Numbered from the stretch's first letter, positions 14,828 to 23,887 are shown. The stretch is 64,000 nucleotides of DNA from Demequina mangrovi (GCF_000759715.1 NZ_BBLU01000007.1:1-64000); one strand, 5' to 3'. Notes: generated by a model from the sequence alone, not told the origin. A program made the numbers and translations.

Positions 14828-15617
14828 CCCCGCAGCCCCCGACACGGTCGCGCCGGCCGAGGCGCCCGCCGACGCCCACCGCGGCGCCCTGCTCGACTTC
14901 GACGACGTCCAGCTCACCTACCCCAACGGCACCATCGCGCTGTCCGGCGTGGACCTCATGGTGCGCCGCGGCGAGTTCGTCACCGTCGTGGGCCCCTCGG
15001 GCTGCGGCAAGTCCACGCTGCTGCGGATCGCCTCCGGGCTCGAGTCCGCGACCACCGGCATCGCCGAGGTCAGGACGGACCACGTGGGCTACGTCTTCCA
15101 GGACGCGACGCTGCTGCCGTGGCGGTCCGTCCAGGCGAACGTCGAGCTGCTCGCGGAGCTCCGCGGCCACGGCAAGGCCGCGCGCAAGGAGGCGGCCCGC
15201 AAGGCGATCGAGCTCGTGAGCCTCACCGGCTTCGAGAAGCACCTGCCCCGCCAGCTCTCCGGCGGCATGCGCATGCGGGTCTCGCTGGCCCGGTCGCTCA
15301 CGCTCGACCCCGAGCTGTTCCTCTTCGACGAGCCGTTCGGCGCGCTCGATGAGATCACCCGCGAGTACCTCAACGACGAGCTGCTCCGGCTCTTCGTCGA
15401 GCGGCAGTTCGCGGGGCTGTTCATCACCCACTCGGTGTCGGAGGCCGTCTACCTCTCGACCAAGGTCGTGGTGATGTCGGGCCGTCCCGGGCGCATCGTC
15501 GGCACCTTCGACGTGCCCTTCGACATGCCCCGCGATCCCGAGATCCGCTACACGCCCGAGTACGCCGCGCTGGTCGGCGAGGTCTCGCACGCCCTCCGGG
15601 AAGGACACACCTCATGA
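14820..15617 (+). CDS. ABC importer ATPase, NitT/TauT/SsuB type
   Basis: A 265-residue ATP-binding subunit with Walker A (GPSGCGKST, about residue 60), Q-loop (VFQDATLLPW), signature LSGGMRMRVSLARSL, Walker B (LFLFDEPFGALDE) and switch His (FITHSVSEA). The set fits the family that imports nitrate, taurine, sulfonates and THI5-type pyrimidines. It is cotranslated with the amidohydrolase upstream and overlaps the permease start by four bases (ATGA). This ties transport directly to ring hydrolysis. Confidence 0.93.
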   Translation: MPDPAAPDTVAPAEAPADAHRGALLDFDDVQLTYPNGTIALSGVDLMVRRGEFVTVVGPSGCGKSTLLRIASGLESATTGIAEVRTDHVGYVFQDATLLPWRSVQANVELLAELRGHGKAARKEAARKAIELVSLTGFEKHLPRQLSGGMRMRVSLARSLTLDPELFLFDEPFGALDEITREYLNDELLRLFVERQFAGLFITHSVSEAVYLSTKVVVMSGRPGRIVGTFDVPFDMPRDPEIRYTPEYAALVGEVSHALREGHTS

Positions 15618-16432
15618 GCGCCACCGCGACCGCACCGCTCGCCACCAAGGCGATCCGCGGTGCCGGCGTCCAGTACTGGGCCCCGCCTCTCACCGTCGCC
15701 GCGATCATCGTCGGCCTCTGGTACCTGGTGAGCTACGTGGTCCTCGACCCGTCGCAGTCCTACCTGCTCCCGCCTCCCCACGAGGTGGTGGCGACGTACT
15801 GGAACCCCAAGATCGCGCCCGACATGTACGAGGCGCTCTGGAACAGCGCGAAGGTCGCCCTCACGGGCCTCGCGATCGCGATCGCGCTGGGCGTGTCCTG
15901 GGCCATCACCATGAACCAGGCCGCCTGGATCGAGCGCTCGCTCTACCCGTACGCGGTCATCCTCCAGACCATCCCCATCCTCGCGCTCGTGCCGCTCATC
16001 GGCTTCTGGTTCGGCTTCGACTTCACCGCCCGCGTCATCGTCTCGGTGCTGATCGCGCTGTTCCCGATGGTCTCCAACACGCTCTTCGGCCTCAAGTCCG
16101 TCGAGAAGGGCCAGCGGGAGCTGTTCCAGCTCCAGCAGGCGGGCGCCCGCACGATGCTCACCAAGCTCCAGCTGCCCGCGGCCCTGCCCGCGATCTTCAC
16201 CGGGATGCGCATCTCCGCGGGGCTCGCCGTGGTCGGTGCGATCGTCGGCGACTTCTTCTTCCAGCGCGGCGAGCCCGGGATCGGTGCGCTCATCTCCAAG
16301 TACCAGGCCCGGCTCAACGCCGAACCCCTCTTCGCCTCGATCATCCTCGCGTCGCTCTTCGGAGTGGTCGTGTTCTGGATCTTCGGCTGGCTCAGCAAGC
16401 GTGTCGTCGGAAGCTGGCATGACTTCGAATGA
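15614..16432 (+). CDS. ABC importer permease, NitT/TauT type
   Basis: A 272-residue inner-membrane permease with about six membrane helices. The conserved cytoplasmic coupling segment is near residues 170-200 (QAGARTMLTKLQLPAALP). It should form the translocation channel with the ATPase gene it overlaps and the lipoprotein encoded 49 bases downstream. Family and order (ATPase, permease, binding protein) are typical of substrate-specific uptake systems for sulfonates or pyrimidines. Confidence 0.92.
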   Translation: MSATATAPLATKAIRGAGVQYWAPPLTVAAIIVGLWYLVSYVVLDPSQSYLLPPPHEVVATYWNPKIAPDMYEALWNSAKVALTGLAIAIALGVSWAITMNQAAWIERSLYPYAVILQTIPILALVPLIGFWFGFDFTARVIVSVLIALFPMVSNTLFGLKSVEKGQRELFQLQQAGARTMLTKLQLPAALPAIFTGMRISAGLAVVGAIVGDFFFQRGEPGIGALISKYQARLNAEPLFASIILASLFGVVVFWIFGWLSKRVVGSWHDFE

Positions 16433-16481
16433 CTTCCGCACGTCCCGAACCGCACCACAGGAGAGAACAAGGAGAAGCAGC

Positions 16482-17669
16482 ATGACCAAGCCCAGTCCCC
16501 GGGCCTTCGCAGCCACCGGCCTCGTCATCGCCGGGCTCACCCTGACCGCCTGCTCGTCCTCGGACGAGCCGGAGGCGGCAGGCACGTCCGGCACCACCTC
16601 CTCGGCGAGCCCCGCGGCCGCCGGCGCGGTCGACCTCGCTGCGGCGGGCTGCCCCGCCGACATCCGGATCCAGACCGACTGGAACCCCGAGGCGGAGCAC
16701 GGCCACCTCTACGCGCTGTTCGGCGACGAGTACACGATCGACACCGACGAGAAGTCGGTCACCGGCCCCCTCATGGCGTCGGGCGAGGCCACCGGCGTCG
16801 ACGTCACCGTCCTCGCGGGCGGTCCCGCCACGGGCTTCACCCAGCCCAACGCGCAGATGTACAACGACCCGAGCATCTTCCTCGCGTACGTCGGCACCGA
16901 CGAGGCGATCGCGCACGCGGCGGACCTCCCGACCGTCGGCGTCTTCGCCCCGCTCGAGAAGGACCCGCAGATGATCATGTGGGATCCCGAGACCTACCCC
17001 GAGGTCGAGGGCATCGCCGACCTCGGCGAGGCCGGCGCGACCATCCGCGTGTTCGGCGGCGGCACCTACATCGACTACTTCGTCGGCGCAGGAGTCCTGT
17101 CCGAGGACCAGATCGACGCGACCTACGACGGCCTGCCGGCCGTGTTCGTCTCCGAGGGCGGCGCGATCGCTCAGCAGGGCTTCGCCTCGGCCGAGCCGTT
17201 CATCTACGAGAACGAGGTCCCCGAGTGGGGCAAGGCGGTCTCGTACGAGCTCATCAACGACGCCGGCTACCCGAAGTACGCGGCCGTCATGTCGGTGATC
17301 CCCGAGAACATCACCGAGTACTCCGACTGCCTCACCGCGCTCGTGCCGGTGCTGCAGCAGGCCGAGCTCGACTTCTACGCCTCGCCCGACTCGACGGTCG
17401 GCCTCATCCTCGAGCTCGTCGAGGAGTACGACACCGGATGGGTCTACTCCGAGGGCGTCGCGGCGTACTCGGTCGAGACCCAGCTGGGCGACGGCCTCGT
17501 GGGCAATGGCACCGACGACGTGATGGGCAACCTCGACGCCGACCGCGTCGCTGAGCTCTTCGAGATCGTCAAGCCCATCTACGAGGACCAGGGCTTCGAG
17601 ATCCCCGCGGATCTCACCGCCGAGGACCTCTACACCAACGAGTTCGTCGACGAGTCGCTCGGCTTCTAG
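16482..17669 (+). CDS. THI5/NMT1-like ABC substrate-binding lipoprotein
   Basis: A 395-residue secreted binding protein. It has a lipoprotein signal with lipobox LTAC (Cys about residue 23) followed by a Ser/Thr/Ala-rich linker. The mature part begins DIRIQTDWNPEAEHGHLYAL, which resembles THI5/NMT1-family proteins, whose studied members bind thiamin-pyrimidine precursors. Start ATG at 16482 with GGAG at a good distance. The ligand is unknown; a pyrimidine or other small N-heterocycle is the best inference given the deaminase-type enzyme encoded two genes upstream. A strong hairpin follows its stop. Confidence 0.9.
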   Translation: MTKPSPRAFAATGLVIAGLTLTACSSSDEPEAAGTSGTTSSASPAAAGAVDLAAAGCPADIRIQTDWNPEAEHGHLYALFGDEYTIDTDEKSVTGPLMASGEATGVDVTVLAGGPATGFTQPNAQMYNDPSIFLAYVGTDEAIAHAADLPTVGVFAPLEKDPQMIMWDPETYPEVEGIADLGEAGATIRVFGGGTYIDYFVGAGVLSEDQIDATYDGLPAVFVSEGGAIAQQGFASAEPFIYENEVPEWGKAVSYELINDAGYPKYAAVMSVIPENITEYSDCLTALVPVLQQAELDFYASPDSTVGLILELVEEYDTGWVYSEGVAAYSVETQLGDGLVGNGTDDVMGNLDADRVAELFEIVKPIYEDQGFEIPADLTAEDLYTNEFVDESLGF

Positions 17670-17686
17670 CCGACAACCCGTCACCC

Positions 17687-17716
17687 GCGGTGGCGGCCCT
17701 CCGGGGCCGCCACCGC
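17687..17716 (+). terminator. 13-bp hairpin between transporter and enzyme genes
   Basis: GCGGTGGCGGCCC and GGGCCGCCACCGC pair perfectly around TCCG, 18 bases past the stop of the binding protein. No T-run follows. It may partly terminate transcription or protect the transporter message, setting a lower level for the SDR and later genes. Confidence 0.65.
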
Positions 17717-17745
17717 ACCATCCGCTCCATCCCGAAGGACCTCTC

Positions 17746-18492
17746 ATGACCCACCGCGCAGCACCCCTCGAGGGACGATGCGCGGTGGTCACCGGGGCCG
17801 CCCGCGGCATCGGCCGCGCGATCGCCGCGAGCCTGACGGACGCGGGCGCGCGCGTCGCGATCGTGGACCTCGACGAGGAGCGCGGCTCCGCCGTGGCCGA
17901 CGCCATCGGCGCGGTGTTCCTCCGCGCCGACCTCGGCGACGACGCGCAGGCCCGTGCCGCCGTCGCCAGCGCCGCTGAGGCGCTCGGAGGACTCGACGTC
18001 CTGGTCAACAACGCCGGCGTGTTCCGCTGCGGGCCCCTGCTCGAGATCACGGCCGGCGAATGGGACGACGTGCAGCGCCTCAACACCCGCAGCATGCTGT
18101 CCACCACCCAGGCCGCGGCGCCGTACCTCATCGCCGCCGGCGGCGGCAGCATCGTCAACCTCGCCTCCATGGCCGCCAAGGACGGCGGCGCGATGGAGGC
18201 CGCCTACGCGGCCTCGAAGGCCGCCGTGGTCGCGCTCACCCGCGCGACCGCTCAGGAGCTCGGCGTCCACGGCGTGCGCGCCAACGCCCTCTGCCCCGGC
18301 TACGTCCTCACCGAGATGGGCGCGGCCACGCGCACCGCCGAGGACGTCGCCCGCTGGACCGCGCGGTCCCCCCTGGGACGGCTCGCCGCCCCCGAGGACG
18401 TCGCGTCGCTCGCGACGTTCCTCGCGGGCCCCTCATCGTCCTATCTCACCGGTCAGGCGTTCAACGTCACCGGCGGCATGATCACCCACTGA
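17746..18492 (+). CDS. Short-chain dehydrogenase/reductase
   Basis: A 248-residue classical SDR. It has the NAD(P)-binding TGAARGIG (about residues 16-23), with an aspartate in IVDLDEE that favours NAD over NADP. It also has NNAG, the catalytic Ser in NLASMA and the YAASK motif. It should oxidise an alcohol or reduce a ketone in the pathway. AAGGA precedes the ATG. It is separated from the binding protein gene by the hairpin and followed at 14 bases by the FAD oxidase gene. Confidence 0.92.
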   Translation: MTHRAAPLEGRCAVVTGAARGIGRAIAASLTDAGARVAIVDLDEERGSAVADAIGAVFLRADLGDDAQARAAVASAAEALGGLDVLVNNAGVFRCGPLLEITAGEWDDVQRLNTRSMLSTTQAAAPYLIAAGGGSIVNLASMAAKDGGAMEAAYAASKAAVVALTRATAQELGVHGVRANALCPGYVLTEMGAATRTAEDVARWTARSPLGRLAAPEDVASLATFLAGPSSSYLTGQAFNVTGGMITH

Positions 18493-18506
18493 AGCACGGA
18501 GCACCC

Positions 18507-19844
18507 ATGAGCATGACCCCCGACATCGACGGCCTCGTCGCCGAGCTCACCGAGAACCTTGGCCCGCGCGGCGTCAGCGTCGACCTCGCCACCCGCGAGC
18601 GCCAGTCCGTCGATGGCTGCAAGCTGTCGCCGGTGCTGTCCGCGAAGCTCCCGCTGGGCCTCGCGGACGTGGTCGCCTATCCGACCAGCGCCGAGGAGAT
18701 CGCGCTGGTCGTGGGCGCCGCGGTGCGCCACGGCGTCCCGGTGACGCCGCGCGGCAAGGGCACCGGGAACTACGGCCAGGGCATCCCGATGTCCGGCGGC
18801 CTGGTGCTCGACATGACCCGGGCGCGCGCGATCGTGGACATGGGCGAGGGCTACGTCACCGCCGAGGCGGGCGCCGTCATCGCGATGATCGAGAACCAGG
18901 CGTGGGCGCAGGGTCAGCAGATGCTGCTCTACCCGTCGACCGCGCAGTCGACGCTGGGCGGCTTCCTCTCGGGAGGCTCGGGCGGCACGGGCTCGATCAG
19001 GCACGGCGTCATCGCCGGCGGCCCGTTCGTCATGGCGCTCGACGTGGTCCACGCGGACGGCACGCTCGTCCACGTCGAGGGCGACGAGGCCCAGGAGTAC
19101 CTCCACAACTACGGCACGGCAGGCATCATCGCCCGCGCGACCGTCGCGCTCGAGCCCCTCCAGCCGTGGCGCGCGTTCTACGCGAGCTTCGACGACTTCC
19201 ACGACGCCTTCGACTCGATCATGGAGGTCTCCTCCCTCGAGCCCACGCCGCGCCTCGTGTCCGCGGACCTGCCGACCCTGGCCGACGCGCTGCCGGCGAA
19301 CCCGGGCATCCCGAAGGGCCGCGCGAGCCTCCGCGCGATCCTCGACGAGGCGGCGGTCGAGGCCGCGACGGCGATCGTCGAGGCGCACGGCGGCCGCATC
19401 GAGGACGTGCGCGAGGGCGCCCAGGAGGTCATGAAGCTGTCGATGATCTCCTACAACCACCCCATCGAGTGGCTGCAGCGCTCCTATCCGGGGAAGTACT
19501 TCCACGTCGAGGTGGGCGGGGCCGCGCTGCTCGACCGCATCGACGAGGTGCACCAGGTCTATCCGGGCGCGATGCTGCACGCCGAGGGCCAGAAGGGCCG
19601 CCCGATCGGCATGCTCGCCGGGGAGTTCGAGTCCGAGGCGGAGGTCTACGCGGGCTTCGAGCGGCTCGCCGCGCTCGGCGTGCACACGCACAACCCGCAC
19701 CAGTGGTTCGTCGACGTGCGCGTCGAGGAGACCCGCGCGCGCAAGGCGGCGACAGACCCGACCGGGCTGCTCAACCCCGGCAAGCTGCCCGACGAGGATC
19801 CTGCGGCGAACTCGAACGCCCTCATGACGAGCGGTCCCGCATGA
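18507..19844 (+). CDS. FAD-linked oxidase of the GlcD/vanillyl-alcohol-oxidase type
   Basis: A 445-residue flavoprotein with an FAD_binding_4 domain: VAYPTSAEEIALVV, PRGKGTGNYGQG and the adenine/pyrophosphate segment GGFLSGGSGGTGSIRHG around residues 155-170. Enzymes of this fold oxidise alcohols, hydroxyacids or aldehydes. The C-terminal half is less conserved and sets the substrate. GGAG precedes the ATG at 18507. The stop overlaps the creatininase-type start (ATGA). I see no HxGxC-type sign of bicovalent FAD attachment. Confidence 0.88.
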   Translation: MSMTPDIDGLVAELTENLGPRGVSVDLATRERQSVDGCKLSPVLSAKLPLGLADVVAYPTSAEEIALVVGAAVRHGVPVTPRGKGTGNYGQGIPMSGGLVLDMTRARAIVDMGEGYVTAEAGAVIAMIENQAWAQGQQMLLYPSTAQSTLGGFLSGGSGGTGSIRHGVIAGGPFVMALDVVHADGTLVHVEGDEAQEYLHNYGTAGIIARATVALEPLQPWRAFYASFDDFHDAFDSIMEVSSLEPTPRLVSADLPTLADALPANPGIPKGRASLRAILDEAAVEAATAIVEAHGGRIEDVREGAQEVMKLSMISYNHPIEWLQRSYPGKYFHVEVGGAALLDRIDEVHQVYPGAMLHAEGQKGRPIGMLAGEFESEAEVYAGFERLAALGVHTHNPHQWFVDVRVEETRARKAATDPTGLLNPGKLPDEDPAANSNALMTSGPA

Positions 19845-20623
19845 CCCGGCGCCTCCACGAGCTCGCGGGACCCGCGGCCGCCGCCGCGATCACGCCCGCC
19901 TCGGTGGTGGTGATCCCCACGGGTGCGATCGAGCACCACGGTCCGCATCTGCCGCTCGCGACGGACCTCATCACCGCGGATGCGGTCGCCTCCGCCGCGG
20001 TCGAGCGCGCGGTCGAGGCCGGCGTGGACGCCTGGCTGCTGCCCGGGCTCGCGTACACCAAGTCCGACGAGCACGCATGGGCGCCGGGGACGATGTGGGT
20101 GACGGCCGAGACGCTGCTGTCCACCCTGGTGGACCTGGGCCGCTCGCTCGAGACCCTCGGCGCGACCACGGTGCTGTTCCTCAACGGCCACGGCGGCAAC
20201 GTCGCGCCGCTCGGTATCGCGCTGCGCGAGCTGCGGCGCCGCTTCGGGCTGCGCACCTTCGCCACGTCCGTCACTGTGCCGTGCGGCGACGGCGAGAGCG
20301 GCGGCGACGAGCACGGCATGCCCATCCACGCCGGCCACGGCGAGACGTCGCTGCTCCTGCATCTGCGCCCCGAGCTGGTCGACATGTCGCTCGCGGAGCG
20401 GCACGTGCCCGCGCACCTGGGCGCGACCCCGCGCATCGGCTTCCACTCGACCCCGGTCTCCTTCGGCTGGCTCTCGGACGACTTCGGGCCGAGCGGCGTC
20501 ATCGGCGACCCGACCGCCGCGAGCGCCGCCGTCGGCGCGGAGGCCTTCGAGTCCAACGTCGCGGGCGCCGTCGAGTCGCTCCTCCAGATCACCCGCTTCA
20601 CGCATCGTCCCGCGGAGGGCTGA
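19841..20623 (+). CDS. Creatininase-family amidohydrolase
   Basis: A 260-residue member of the creatininase family, which hydrolyses cyclic or formamide C-N bonds (creatininase, FAPy deformylase, MftE peptidase). Expected metal ligands are visible: GAIEHHGPHLPLATD (Glu, His, Asp), NGHGGN (His) and HAGHGETS (Glu). Size and motifs are normal. It sits in the operon with four-base overlap upstream and a one-base gap downstream. It is likely a second ring- or amide-opening step. True creatininase, deformylase or another lactamase cannot be told apart by eye. Confidence 0.88.
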   Translation: MTRRLHELAGPAAAAAITPASVVVIPTGAIEHHGPHLPLATDLITADAVASAAVERAVEAGVDAWLLPGLAYTKSDEHAWAPGTMWVTAETLLSTLVDLGRSLETLGATTVLFLNGHGGNVAPLGIALRELRRRFGLRTFATSVTVPCGDGESGGDEHGMPIHAGHGETSLLLHLRPELVDMSLAERHVPAHLGATPRIGFHSTPVSFGWLSDDFGPSGVIGDPTAASAAVGAEAFESNVAGAVESLLQITRFTHRPAEG

Positions 20624-20624
20624 C

Positions 20625-21266
20625 ATGGTCGACGACACCCCCATCATCATCACCAGCACCAACCGCTTCGGCATCGACATCGAGGACGCGGACTCCACGC
20701 CCGCCGACCCGTTCGCGCTGCTGGGGATGTGGCTGCCTGACAACACCGACGACCTGCGTCCGCTCATGACGCTCTCGACGCACGGCCCCGACGGCTACCC
20801 GGACTCCCGGCACCTGCTGCTCAGCGCCTTCGACGGTGAGTCGCTGCACTTCCACACGGACGCGCGCACGCGCAAGGCCGCGGAGCTCGAGGCCGACGGC
20901 CGTGTGTCGCTCGCGATCGTGTGGGTGGTCGAGGGACGGCAGCTCACGGTCGCGGGCGACGCGGTCCGGGTCCCGGCGACCGAGGCCGCGCTCGCCTACG
21001 CCAAGCGGTCGCGCTACCTCCAGCTGCTCGCCTGGCTCAACACCGCGGAGATGGCGCAGCTCACGCGCGACGAGCGTGTCGCGGCGTGGAACCGCTGGTC
21101 GGACGAGCACCCGGCCGATCCCCTCGAGACCCCCGCCACCTGGGTGGGGTATCGCGTGGTGCCGCACCGTCTCACCTTCTGGCGAGGTGACGCGGACGGC
21201 CCCTCCAACCGGGTCGAGTACACCCGCACGGGCGACGGGTGGGACGTCGCTCGCCTGCCGGGCTGA
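20625..21266 (+). CDS. Pyridoxamine-5-phosphate-oxidase-like flavoprotein
   Basis: A 213-residue PNPOx-like split barrel (LMTLSTHGPDGYPDSRHLLL, then LHFHTDARTRKAAEL and VWVVEGRQLTVAG) with a C-terminal part (YRVVPHRLTFWRGD) like the PdxH dimerisation segment. It should bind FMN. As the last gene of a catabolic operon, one base after the creatininase gene, it is more likely a pathway oxidase or reductase than the housekeeping PdxH. A real PdxH role cannot be excluded. Confidence 0.8.
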   Translation: MVDDTPIIITSTNRFGIDIEDADSTPADPFALLGMWLPDNTDDLRPLMTLSTHGPDGYPDSRHLLLSAFDGESLHFHTDARTRKAAELEADGRVSLAIVWVVEGRQLTVAGDAVRVPATEAALAYAKRSRYLQLLAWLNTAEMAQLTRDERVAAWNRWSDEHPADPLETPATWVGYRVVPHRLTFWRGDADGPSNRVEYTRTGDGWDVARLPG

Positions 21267-21348
21267 CCCGGCTCTCGCGCCGGTCCGGTCCGTCTCCTCT
21301 CTGGGCGGGCCGGGCCGGCGCCGCCGTCTACGCCGCGGACGGCACCGT

Positions 21349-22362
21349 TCAGCGCAGCCGGGATCCGATCTCCGCGAGCGCCTCCGCGTAGTCCTCCTCC
21401 TCGCCGGGCCCCGCGCCGCCCGAGAGGTCGACGCCGGCCACTCCGTCGACCTCGAGCATCTGCTCAGCGAGGCGCACCGCCGCGGCGATCCCCGCGCTCC
21501 GGGCATCGGTCGCACGCCCCAGCTCCTCGAGATAGCCGGGCGGTGCGGCGAATCCCGGGAACGAGGCGAGCAGCGCCGCGCCGGCGCGTGACGTCACCAC
21601 CGGCACGCAGGGCACGAAGCGCAGGCTGCTTCCCGCGGCACGCGCCGCGGCGACGAAGGCCCCGACCGGCCCCGACCCTCCGCAGTGGTCGACGAAGCAC
21701 ACTTCCGCGCCGGCGCGCTCCTTCTCGAGCAGCAGCGGGACGCGCGCGTCGACCGGCCCGCGGGACGGCGCCGCGGCCACGGCGACCGCGTGGCCCTGGG
21801 CGCGTGCGAGAGCCGCGAGCTCCGTCGCGTCGAGGTCGAAGACCGGCATCGCGTCGGGACGGTGCCCGGTGTGCGGGTGGTCGCCCGTGACGCAGTTGAC
21901 CGCGCCCGCGCCTGTCACCCGCAGCCCGGCGAGCTCGCCCTCGAGCGCGACCCGGTTGCGGTCGCGCGCGTTGACGCCCGCCCACAGCGACAGCCCCTCC
22001 TCCTGGACGATCGCGGCGCGCAGGCTGGGCGGGAGCTGCACGCGCGCGTCGGGCGCGTCGCCGGCGAGCGTCACGTCGACGCCGTCGCGCAGGATCCGCG
22101 CGCACCGGCGCAGCGCGTCCTCGCCGTTCGCGAGCGCGGGCATGTCCGCGACGATGACGCGGCCGGCGTCGAGCCGCGCGAGCGTCGCGGCGGCGGCCGC
22201 GGTGCGCACGCCCCTCTCCGGCATCGTCCGACCGTCGATGCCGGCCCATCGGCGCACCGGCGCACCCAGGAACACGCACGGCTCGGGCGCCGCCTCGCAC
22301 TCGCCGTGCGGGCCGACCCCGCCGCACGGGCCGTACTCCATGCGCTTGGGGCAGGTCTCCAT
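21349..22362 (-). CDS. MetF-like protein with N-terminal MTHFR_C Cys motif
   Basis: A 337-residue protein. It opens with a Cys-rich METCPKRMEYGPCGGV segment of the MTHFR_C family, with further cysteines near residues 22 and 29. A methylenetetrahydrofolate-reductase-like barrel follows (NCVTGDHPHTG and CFVDHCGGSGPVGAF). This suggests folate-linked one-carbon chemistry, such as recovering a methyl or methylene group released during substrate breakdown. The gene is convergent with the catabolic operon and has its own leaderless promoter: TAGCGT six bases before ATG. Having the Cys-rich module first, before the barrel, is notable. The true electron or methyl partner is unknown. Confidence 0.75.
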   Translation of the reverse strand: METCPKRMEYGPCGGVGPHGECEAAPEPCVFLGAPVRRWAGIDGRTMPERGVRTAAAAATLARLDAGRVIVADMPALANGEDALRRCARILRDGVDVTLAGDAPDARVQLPPSLRAAIVQEEGLSLWAGVNARDRNRVALEGELAGLRVTGAGAVNCVTGDHPHTGHRPDAMPVFDLDATELAALARAQGHAVAVAAAPSRGPVDARVPLLLEKERAGAEVCFVDHCGGSGPVGAFVAAARAAGSSLRFVPCVPVVTSRAGAALLASFPGFAAPPGYLEELGRATDARSAGIAAAVRLAEQMLEVDGVAGVDLSGGAGPGEEEDYAEALAEIGSRLR

Positions 22363-22487
22363 GCGACGACGCTAGCGACCGCTCGTGTCCGGCCGGTTGC
22401 GCGGACGCGACGTCCCCGTGACGGTGGTCACGCATCGTTCACCAAGGTCCCGTGCGACGCGCTGCGACCACCCCCTAGGCTGGCGGC
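22363..22487. promoter_or_regulatory. Divergent leaderless promoters with a small dyad
   Basis: On the minus strand TAGCGT (22369-22374) lies six bases before the MetF-like ATG. On the plus strand TAGGCT (22476-22481) lies six bases before the uridylyltransferase ATG. Both fit leaderless spacing, and neither gene has a Shine-Dalgarno sequence. A dyad CGTGAC-GGTG-GTCACG (22417-22432) lies between them. Confidence 0.55.
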
Positions 22488-23873
22488 ATGACGACCGCAC
22501 CTGGACTCATCGCCGCCCAGGCCAAGATGGCCGCAGCCGGGGTCGACCAGACCGCCATCGACGTGTTCTCGCACTACTTCGGGGAGCTCGAGGCCGGCGC
22601 GACCGGCCTCATCCGCGAGGACACCATCGAGCCGCTGCTCGACCCGCCCTTCCTCGAGGGCGTCGAGGTCTCCGACGAGCAGGCCCGGGAGGCGCTCGCC
22701 AGGACCGCGATCATCCGCCTCAACGGCGGGCTCGGCACCTCGATGGGCATGGACAAGGCGAAGTCGCTGCTGCCGGTGCGCGACGGACGGTCCTTCCTCG
22801 ACCTCATCGTGGCGCAGGTGCAGCAGGCGCGTGAGGCCACCGGCGCGCCGCTGCCGCTGGTGCTGATGAACAGCTTCCGCACGCAGGAGGACTCGCTCGA
22901 GGCGCTCGCGCCGTACCCGGACCTCCAGGTCGACGGGCTTCCGCTCGACTTCCTCCAGAACGCCGAGCCCAAGCTGCTGGTCGACGGGCTCATGCCGGCG
23001 GAGTGGCCCGCGGACCCGACCCTCGAGTGGTGCCCGCCCGGTCACGGCGACATCTACACCGCGCTGCTCGGCTCGGGGATCCTCAAGGCGCTGCTCGACG
23101 CGGGCTTCCGCTACGCCTCGACCGGCAACTCCGACAACCTCGGTGCGGTGCCGAGCGCCCGCATCGCGGGCTGGTTCGCCGCCTCGGGCGCGCCGTACGC
23201 CGCGGAGCTGTGCCGCCGCACCGCCGCCGACCGCAAGGGCGGCCACCTCGCGATCCGCAAGGCCGACGGTCGCCTGATCCTGCGCGACACCGCGCAGACC
23301 GCGCCCGAGGAGATGCACTACTTCACGGACGGGCACCACCACCCCTTCTTCCACACGAACAACCTGTGGTTCGACCTCGAGAAGCTCTACGCGGCGCTCA
23401 CCGAGCGCGGCGCGGTGCTGGGCCTGCCGCTCATCCGCAACGTCAAGAACGTCGACCCGACGGACTCGTCGAGCCCCGAGGTGTTCCAGATCGAGACCGC
23501 GATGGGCGCCGCGATCGAGGTCTTCGAGGGCGCGACCAGCATCGTGGTGGGCCGCGACCGCTTCCTGCCGGTGAAGACCACCAACGACCTCCTGCTGCTG
23601 CGCTCCGACGCGTACGACCTCGGCGAGGACGGCGGCCTGCGCCTCGCGGTCGGCGCCGCGCCGCTGGTCGACCTCGACTCGAAGCACTACAAGACGATGC
23701 AGAAGTTCGAGGCCCGCTTCCCGCACGGAGCGCCCTCGCTGCGCCAGGCGACGTCGCTCACCGTCAAGGGCGACTGGACCTTCGGCGCGGGCGTGGTGGT
23801 CCGCGGCGACGTCACGCTCGAGGACACCGGCAAGGCCGAGACGATCCCGGACGGGACGGTCCTCGAGGGCTGA
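22488..23873 (+). CDS. UTP--glucose-1-phosphate uridylyltransferase, UDPGP (eukaryote-like) type
   Basis: A 461-residue enzyme making UDP-glucose from UTP and glucose-1-phosphate. It belongs to the UDPGP family, not the GalU family. Key features are the nucleotide loop LNGGLGTSMGMDKAKSLLPV (about residues 81-100), GHGDIYTAL, NSDNLGA and NLWFDL. UDP-glucose feeds cell-wall and capsule sugars, which fits the glycan genes later in the window. It is monocistronic with a leaderless-type promoter, and a very large palindrome lies after the stop. Confidence 0.93.
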   Translation: MTTAPGLIAAQAKMAAAGVDQTAIDVFSHYFGELEAGATGLIREDTIEPLLDPPFLEGVEVSDEQAREALARTAIIRLNGGLGTSMGMDKAKSLLPVRDGRSFLDLIVAQVQQAREATGAPLPLVLMNSFRTQEDSLEALAPYPDLQVDGLPLDFLQNAEPKLLVDGLMPAEWPADPTLEWCPPGHGDIYTALLGSGILKALLDAGFRYASTGNSDNLGAVPSARIAGWFAASGAPYAAELCRRTAADRKGGHLAIRKADGRLILRDTAQTAPEEMHYFTDGHHHPFFHTNNLWFDLEKLYAALTERGAVLGLPLIRNVKNVDPTDSSSPEVFQIETAMGAAIEVFEGATSIVVGRDRFLPVKTTNDLLLLRSDAYDLGEDGGLRLAVGAAPLVDLDSKHYKTMQKFEARFPHGAPSLRQATSLTVKGDWTFGAGVVVRGDVTLEDTGKAETIPDGTVLEG

Positions 23874-23887
23874 GCCCCCGCATCGTC

